Source: an uncultured Eubacteriales bacterium (GTDB taxonomy: Bacteria > Bacillota > Clostridia > Peptostreptococcales > Anaerovoracaceae). From it: 64,000 nucleotides of DNA. The stretch is taken from NCBI GenBank assembly GCA_902773665.1, contig CACYFF010000001.1, forward strand, positions 1 through 64,000. Reading direction: 5' to 3'. The notes under the pieces are model-generated. The model did no database searches. It was not told where the DNA came from and saw only the letters and a list, made by a program, of their open reading frames with translations. Of the stretch, positions 59,982 through 64,000 are shown piece after piece; positions within the stretch are counted from its first letter, which is position 1; each line of letters starts with the position of its first letter. Position numbers and translations under genes: made by a program.

Positions 59982-60448
59982 CAGCGGGTCACCTCCTCCA
60001 TACGCAGCAGCAACTGTACGAAGCGGCTCGATTCGATCCCCTCCGCCATGCTTTTATCCAGGCAGTGCACCGTGTAGGTGCCGTCGTCCAGCGATACGGT
60101 GATGGTGCCCGGCGTAAGCGTGATGGAATTGGCCAGGGTCACCCGGGCGACGTCCGTCGAAAGCGGCGTGCGGAATTTGACCAGCAGCGGGTCGTGGGGC
60201 AGCGTGGGGCTTACGATAAAGCGGCAGGCCGTAAAGGTGGACTTTACGATCTCCGCGAGAAGCACGAAGAAATAGCGGACGACCAGCGGTGCGAGCCGGA
60301 TCGCCTTGCGGTCCTTTTCGAGGCTGTAGTCCATAAAACGGCACATGAATGCGAAAATGGCAGCAGCAAAAAGCAGCCCCAGAAGGACTGTCTCGGCGGT
60401 GACCCGCCCATTGAATACGAGCCAGAGTGCCAATAGAAATAGAAACAT
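59981..60448 (-). CDS. mrpE: MrpE-like subunit, first gene of the antiporter operon
   Basis: A 155-residue protein. LFLLALWLVFNGRVTAETVL gives the first span and FFVLLAEIVKSTFTACRFI a second. The cytoplasmic part with KFRTPLSTDVARVTLANSITL and GTITVSLDDGTYTVHCLD is the MrpE signature. It heads the operon; a promoter with a TTGCCA/GATAAT pair lies 35-65 bases upstream. Confidence 0.92.
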   Translation of the reverse strand: MFLFLLALWLVFNGRVTAETVLLGLLFAAAIFAFMCRFMDYSLEKDRKAIRLAPLVVRYFFVLLAEIVKSTFTACRFIVSPTLPHDPLLVKFRTPLSTDVARVTLANSITLTPGTITVSLDDGTYTVHCLDKSMAEGIESSRFVQLLLRMEEVTR

Positions 60449-60483
60449 AAAAACGATTTCACCAATTCATCAGATGAAATTAT

Positions 60484-60513
60484 TATCCCATAGAAAACGG
60501 TACTTTGGCAAGA
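60484..60513 (-). promoter_or_regulatory. promoter of the antiporter operon
   Basis: -35 TTGCCA (minus strand 60513-60508), 18-base spacer, -10 GATAAT (60489-60484). Each matches five of six consensus bases. Confidence 0.65.
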
Positions 60514-60542
60514 AAAAACCCGCCCCGGCAGGGGGGCGGATC
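60514..60542 (-). terminator. terminator of the second amidohydrolase gene
   Basis: On the minus strand a CCGCCCC/GGGGCGG stem with a short loop is followed by six T, ending directly at the -35 of the antiporter promoter. Confidence 0.82.
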
Positions 60543-60552
60543 TCAACAAGCT

Positions 60553-61686
60553 CTATAATACGCGGTTTCCGTCGATAAAGATCGCCTTGGCGCGGCTCAT
60601 GATCCGGAAAGGATGATCGTCGAAGACGCAGATATCCGCGTCTTTTCCAACGGCGATCGATCCTACCCGGTCTTCTACGCCCAGGGCCTTAGCGGCGGTA
60701 ATGGTGATGGCTTTCAGGGCATCTTCCTCGGGCAATCCTTCCCGAACACACAGGGCGGCAAAGAAAGGCAGCAGTTCCAGCGGCGTCACGTCGTGGTCCG
60801 TCGTGATGGAGACTGTCAGTCCCGCCCTGCGTAGAATACCGGCAGTAGCAAAGGAGGTGCCCACCGTTTCGGGCTTGCCTGCCGGTCCCAGGGAAGGTCC
60901 CACCAGAGGGATAAAGTCGTACTGGCCGAGAATGTCAGCGACCTTCGCTGCTCCTGTGGCGTGTACGATGCAGAATTTCAGATCGAATTCCTTTGCAAGA
61001 CGGATGGCAGTAAGGATATCGTCCGCTCTGTGCGCGTGGAAATGCGCCGGGATCTGCCGCTTCAGCAAAGGAATGAGAGCCTCGCAGGCCGGGTCGAACA
61101 CGTCTTCTCCCGCCTCCTTTTTAGCCATATACCGCTGCGCTTCTTTTAACGTTTTACGGATGAGGGCGGCGGAAGCCATGCGGGTCTTAGGCTCCGATCC
61201 GTTATTGCCGTGGATATTCTTGGGGTTTTCCCCCAGGGCAAACTTCATCGCGGCGGGATTCTTCAGGGTCATGGCCTCCACGTCTCTGCCAGTCAGTTTA
61301 ACGGCCGCGATCCATCCGCCGATAACGTTGGCGCTGCCCGGAGACACGGCCGCGGTCGTTACGCCGCCGGCCAAAGCCTTGGGAATGGCGGTATCGAAGG
61401 GATTGAACCCGTCGACCGCCTGCATCTCCGGGGTAACGGACCGGGTGCTCTCGTTATAGTCCGCGCCTTCCCAGCGCAGGCCTTCTTCCGAGATGCCGAT
61501 ATGCGTATGCGCATCGATAAACCCGGGCAGGATGTACCCGCCTTCTGCATCGTATACCTCGCCCGCGGCGGCAGGAGCCTTGGCCATATCTCCGAAGCCG
61601 GAGATCTTTCCCCCTTCGAGATCCACGTAGCCATGCTCAAAGCATTCGCCCTCCATGGTAAGTAATATGCCGTTCTGAATTCTCAT
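60553..61686 (-). CDS. amidohydrolase, copy 2
   Basis: A 377-residue paralogue of the amidohydrolase at 22113-23246. All metal-site motifs are kept: IDAHTHIG, HFHAHRADDI, FCIVHATG and TTDHDVTP. The two copies align without gaps and differ by eye at about a third of positions. The start at 61686 is the homologous ATG of MRIQNGILLTMEGE; no strong ribosome site is seen but GAGGAAC lies nearby. It is alone with its own terminator, 38 kb from its sister. Confidence 0.88.
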   Translation of the reverse strand: MRIQNGILLTMEGECFEHGYVDLEGGKISGFGDMAKAPAAAGEVYDAEGGYILPGFIDAHTHIGISEEGLRWEGADYNESTRSVTPEMQAVDGFNPFDTAIPKALAGGVTTAAVSPGSANVIGGWIAAVKLTGRDVEAMTLKNPAAMKFALGENPKNIHGNNGSEPKTRMASAALIRKTLKEAQRYMAKKEAGEDVFDPACEALIPLLKRQIPAHFHAHRADDILTAIRLAKEFDLKFCIVHATGAAKVADILGQYDFIPLVGPSLGPAGKPETVGTSFATAGILRRAGLTVSITTDHDVTPLELLPFFAALCVREGLPEEDALKAITITAAKALGVEDRVGSIAVGKDADICVFDDHPFRIMSRAKAIFIDGNRVL

Positions 61687-61703
61687 AGTTCCTCTTTTCG
61701 TTT

Positions 61704-62168
61704 TCAATAGCGGATGATCAGCGACAGCGCGAACAGCGCGGCGCTGCAAAGCAGCCGGGCCCGGATGCGGACAGCGCGCAGCTGCAGTTCGTCAAACTCC
61801 CCTTCGCTTACGTGCGTGCGGGCCGTCAGATCGTCCTCGAAATCCGCATCCGTCCGGGCAAATGCAGGTTTCTGCCAGCGTCTCTTTTTCTGCCGGAGGC
61901 TATATGGCACGTCAGGTCTGGCCTTCGGCAGGCTTCCCGCACCCGGCACCTTTAACCCGGTCACGGCCAGATAGGAAAACCAGCCCCACGCCAGGAAAAT
62001 GCCGCCGGCCGCGCACAGCGAAAACACGAAATACATGCGGCTGCGGAAAGCTCCGCCGGCTGCGGCGCAGCAGACCAGGGCGATCCCGAGGTAGCGCATG
62101 GAAAGAGCGTAGATCAGGCGGCGGCTGCGGCTCTTTGTTCTATTCAGCTCTTCGTCCGGCTGCATCAT
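61704..62168 (-). CDS. small membrane protein of unknown function
   Basis: A 154-residue protein. Residues about 19-60 hold two spans ([17 protein letters not shown] and [20 protein letters not shown]) and the last 20 a third ([11 protein letters not shown]). A charged middle part is [20 protein letters not shown] do not recognise the family. The start is one of two adjacent ATGs (62168/62165). It overlaps the ABC gene upstream by 29 bases and may be read with it. Confidence 0.6.
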   Translation of the reverse strand: MMQPDEELNRTKSRSRRLIYALSMRYLGIALVCCAAAGGAFRSRMYFVFSLCAAGGIFLAWGWFSYLAVTGLKVPGAGSLPKARPDVPYSLRQKKRRWQKPAFARTDADFEDDLTARTHVSEGEFDELQLRAVRIRARLLCSAALFALSLIIRY

Positions 62169-64000
62169 CGATTTCTTTCTGGTAAATTGCGATCTCCTGA
62201 CGGTTTGCCAGGATAAAGTGACCCGGCAGGATCTCCGTCCAGACCGGAGGATCGGTCTCATAACTGTGCATGCGGCTGTCGTAGGTCAGCAGGATCTTGT
62301 TCCGTTCCACATCCGGATCCGGATAAGGGACCGCAGACAGGAGCGCTTTGGTATAGGGGTGCAGCGGCTGTGCGAACAATTCCTCGCAGGGAGCCAGTTC
62401 CACCAGACGGCCTTTGTGGATCACGGCGATGCGGTCCGAGATAAAGCGTACGACGCTCAGATCGTGGGCGATAAACAGATAGGTCAGGTTTCTCTCCTTC
62501 TTCATCTTGTTCAGAAGGTTGATCACCTGCGCTCGGATCGACACGTCCAGGGCAGAGATCGGTTCATCCGCCACGATAAAGTCCGGACCCATTACCAGAC
62601 TGCGGGCGATGCCGATGCGCTGCCGCTGACCGCCGGAGAACTCGTGGGGAAAGCGTGTGATAAAGTCCTGGGACAACCCCACTTCCTGCATGATTGCCAC
62701 GACTTTCCGCTCCCGATCCTTCTCATCTTCGTACAGATGATAGTTATACAGACCTTCAGAGATAATATAGTCGACTTTCGCGCGTTCATTCAGAGAAGCC
62801 ATAGGATCCTGGAAGATCATCTGCATCTCCATGTGCAGATCCTTTGCCTTTTCCCTGGAAAGACGGCCGGTGATCTCCTCGCCTTCGTAGAGAATGCTGC
62901 CCTCCACGTTGCTACCGTAGATGCGCATGATCGCTCGGCCTATGGTGGTCTTGCCGGATCCGGATTCGCCTACGAGAGACAGCGTTTCGCCCTTATAGAT
63001 GTCGAACGATACGGTATCGACCGCCTTAAACTGCTTTGCGCCGAGCTTGAAATTGACCGACAGATCCTTCACCTGCAGCAGTTTTTTTGCATGGCTGTAA
63101 TCAAAGGGGCTGTCCGGTACGATCTTGTCTTTTCTGGCAGCGTCCTCCGCCTCGATCTTTGCCCGATATCCCTCTGCCAGTGGATGCAGCAGCCACGTTT
63201 TCGCCCAATGGGTCTCTGAGATCTGGAACATAGGCGGTTCTTCTTCGAAATCGATCTCCATCGCCCGGGGATTGCGCGGCGCAAAGGCATCGCCCCGGAT
63301 CTCCTTGAACAGGTTCGGAGGTGTTCCTTTGATGGAATACAGCTCGTGACCCTTTACGCCCAGCTGCGGCAGAGACTGCAGAAGCGCTTTGGTATAAGGA
63401 TGAGCCGGTTCGTGGAAGATCTCGCGGACCAGTCCGTGTTCCACGATCTGTCCGGCATACATAACGCTTACGCGGTCTGCCACATTGGCGACAACGCCCA
63501 GGTCGTGGGTGATATAGACCACCGTCATATGGTATTCCTGCTGCAGTTCCTTGATAAGCTTCAGGATCTGCGCCTGCACCGTTACATCCAGAGCGGTCGT
63601 AGGTTCATCGCAGATGAGGATCTCGGGCCGGCAGGCAATCGCTGTAGCGATGACAACGCGCTGGCGCATTCCTCCGGAAAACTCGCCGGGATATTGCCGA
63701 TAGCGGACTTCCGCGTCGGAAATGCCGACCTTTTTTAAGATCTCGATGGCTTCCTGCTTCGCCTTTTCGTGCTCGGTGCCGAAATGCCAGGTGATGACCT
63801 CCGTGATCTGCTCTCCAATGGTCCGCACCGGATTCAGGGAAGTCATGGGATCCTGGAATACCATGGCGATCTTCTTGCCGCGGACCTTCAGCCATTCCTG
63901 TTCAGTCGTATAGGCAGTCAGTTCCTCGCCTCTATAGTGGATGCTGCCCCCGGTGACCCGTCCGTTTTTATCGAGCATGCCGATAAAGGATTTTGTAAAT
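62140..64000 (-). CDS. peptide-type ABC transporter with two fused ATPase domains (cut by window edge)
   Basis: The C-terminal 619 residues or so of a DppD/OppD-DppF/OppF fusion; the first Walker A is outside the window. The first domain shows [16 protein letters not shown] (Q loop), [12 protein letters not shown] (signature), [13 protein letters not shown] (Walker B) and HDLGVVA. A linker holding the peptide-transporter motif ([16 protein letters not shown]) leads to the second domain, which has [13 protein letters not shown] (Walker A), [27 protein letters not shown] and HDLSVVRFI. No permease or binding protein is in view. Likely imports peptides or similar solutes. Confidence 0.93.
   Translation of the reverse strand, partial: FTKSFIGMLDKNGRVTGGSIHYRGEELTAYTTEQEWLKVRGKKIAMVFQDPMTSLNPVRTIGEQITEVITWHFGTEHEKAKQEAIEILKKVGISDAEVRYRQYPGEFSGGMRQRVVIATAIACRPEILICDEPTTALDVTVQAQILKLIKELQQEYHMTVVYITHDLGVVANVADRVSVMYAGQIVEHGLVREIFHEPAHPYTKALLQSLPQLGVKGHELYSIKGTPPNLFKEIRGDAFAPRNPRAMEIDFEEEPPMFQISETHWAKTWLLHPLAEGYRAKIEAEDAARKDKIVPDSPFDYSHAKKLLQVKDLSVNFKLGAKQFKAVDTVSFDIYKGETLSLVGESGSGKTTIGRAIMRIYGSNVEGSILYEGEEITGRLSREKAKDLHMEMQMIFQDPMASLNERAKVDYIISEGLYNYHLYEDEKDRERKVVAIMQEVGLSQDFITRFPHEFSGGQRQRIGIARSLVMGPDFIVADEPISALDVSIRAQVINLLNKMKKERNLTYLFIAHDLSVVRFISDRIAVIHKGRLVELAPCEELFAQPLHPYTKALLSAVPYPDPDVERNKILLTYDSRMHSYETDPPVWTEILPGHFILANRQEIAIYQKEIDDAAGRRAE

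Noticed and set aside
1-64000. tRNA, rRNA, riboswitch or T-box elements
   Set aside because: All gaps over about 70 bases were read; none shows a cloverleaf, a T-box (specifier or antiterminator) or a known riboswitch core.

Overview
The window looks like chromosome from an anaerobic, Gram-positive-type Firmicute of the class Clostridia. No species can be named from the sequence. The reasons are: a class III (oxygen-sensitive) ribonucleotide reductase with its activase and NrdR-type operator boxes; a tilS-ftsH-coaX-dusB-greA-lysS cluster like those of other Firmicutes; a PucR-type regulator; SLH-domain surface proteins; strong AGGAGG ribosome binding sites; and frequent GTG/TTG starts. No phage, transposase, CRISPR array, rRNA or tRNA gene was found. 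Most genes lie on the minus strand in tightly packed operons. Most of the core is GC-rich, but three stretches are visibly AT-rich: about 1-4,470, 5,816-8,450 and 18,000-20,000.

Region by region (operons read right to left). 1-5,769: part of a surface polysaccharide cluster, with nucleotide-sugar dehydrogenase (partial), two DegT/EryC1 aminotransferases, a Gfo/Idh/MocA sugar oxidoreductase, a GT4 glycosyltransferase and the membrane initiating sugar-phosphate transferase. 5,816-8,381: an AT-rich three-gene operon (ABC/SMC-like AAA_21 ATPase, TOPRIM-like DUF4276 protein, unknown protein) that looks like a defence or nucleic-acid conflict system. 8,454-17,978: glucose-6-phosphate isomerase, Ldh-type dehydrogenase, Wzz-like protein, phosphohexomutase, GT39-like membrane glycosyltransferase, MATE transporter and a radical SAM protein. 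18,006-19,984: AT-rich accessory patch with a coiled-coil/SH3 membrane protein and a phd-doc-(PD-D/E-XK) operon. 20,138-29,304: mixed metabolic genes (nitrilase-like, FlK-like thioesterase, flavin reductase, amidohydrolase, SLH-like lipoprotein or secreted protein, Fe-S reductase, vWA protein, macro-domain protein, tocopherol-cyclase-like protein).

29,382-35,640: class III ribonucleotide reductase operon. NrdD carries a C-terminal redoxin domain and is followed by thioredoxin reductase, a TPR protein, a DUF4037 protein and the NrdG activase. Tandem NrdR boxes sit on the promoter. 35,792-37,864: an S-layer-type protein and a flavodoxin. 38,045-49,346: housekeeping block lysS, greA, dusB, coaX, pucR-like, ftsH (broken by a frame-shifting deletion), tilS, tatD, metG. 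49,390-51,678: phosphatase, EamA transporter, DUF554 protein.

51,696-60,448: a ten-gene Mrp/Mbh-like cation antiporter operon with four large antiporter-type subunits and no hydrogenase or NADH-oxidising subunits. 60,553-64,000: a second copy of the amidohydrolase, a small membrane protein and a two-domain peptide-type ABC ATPase cut by the window edge.

Two families of short dispersed palindromic repeats run through the window. One (core CTGAGCYTGTCGAAG, seven sites) is inserted in frame inside three genes. The other (core GGGGACGGTTCT) forms hairpins or tandem copies between genes at three sites.
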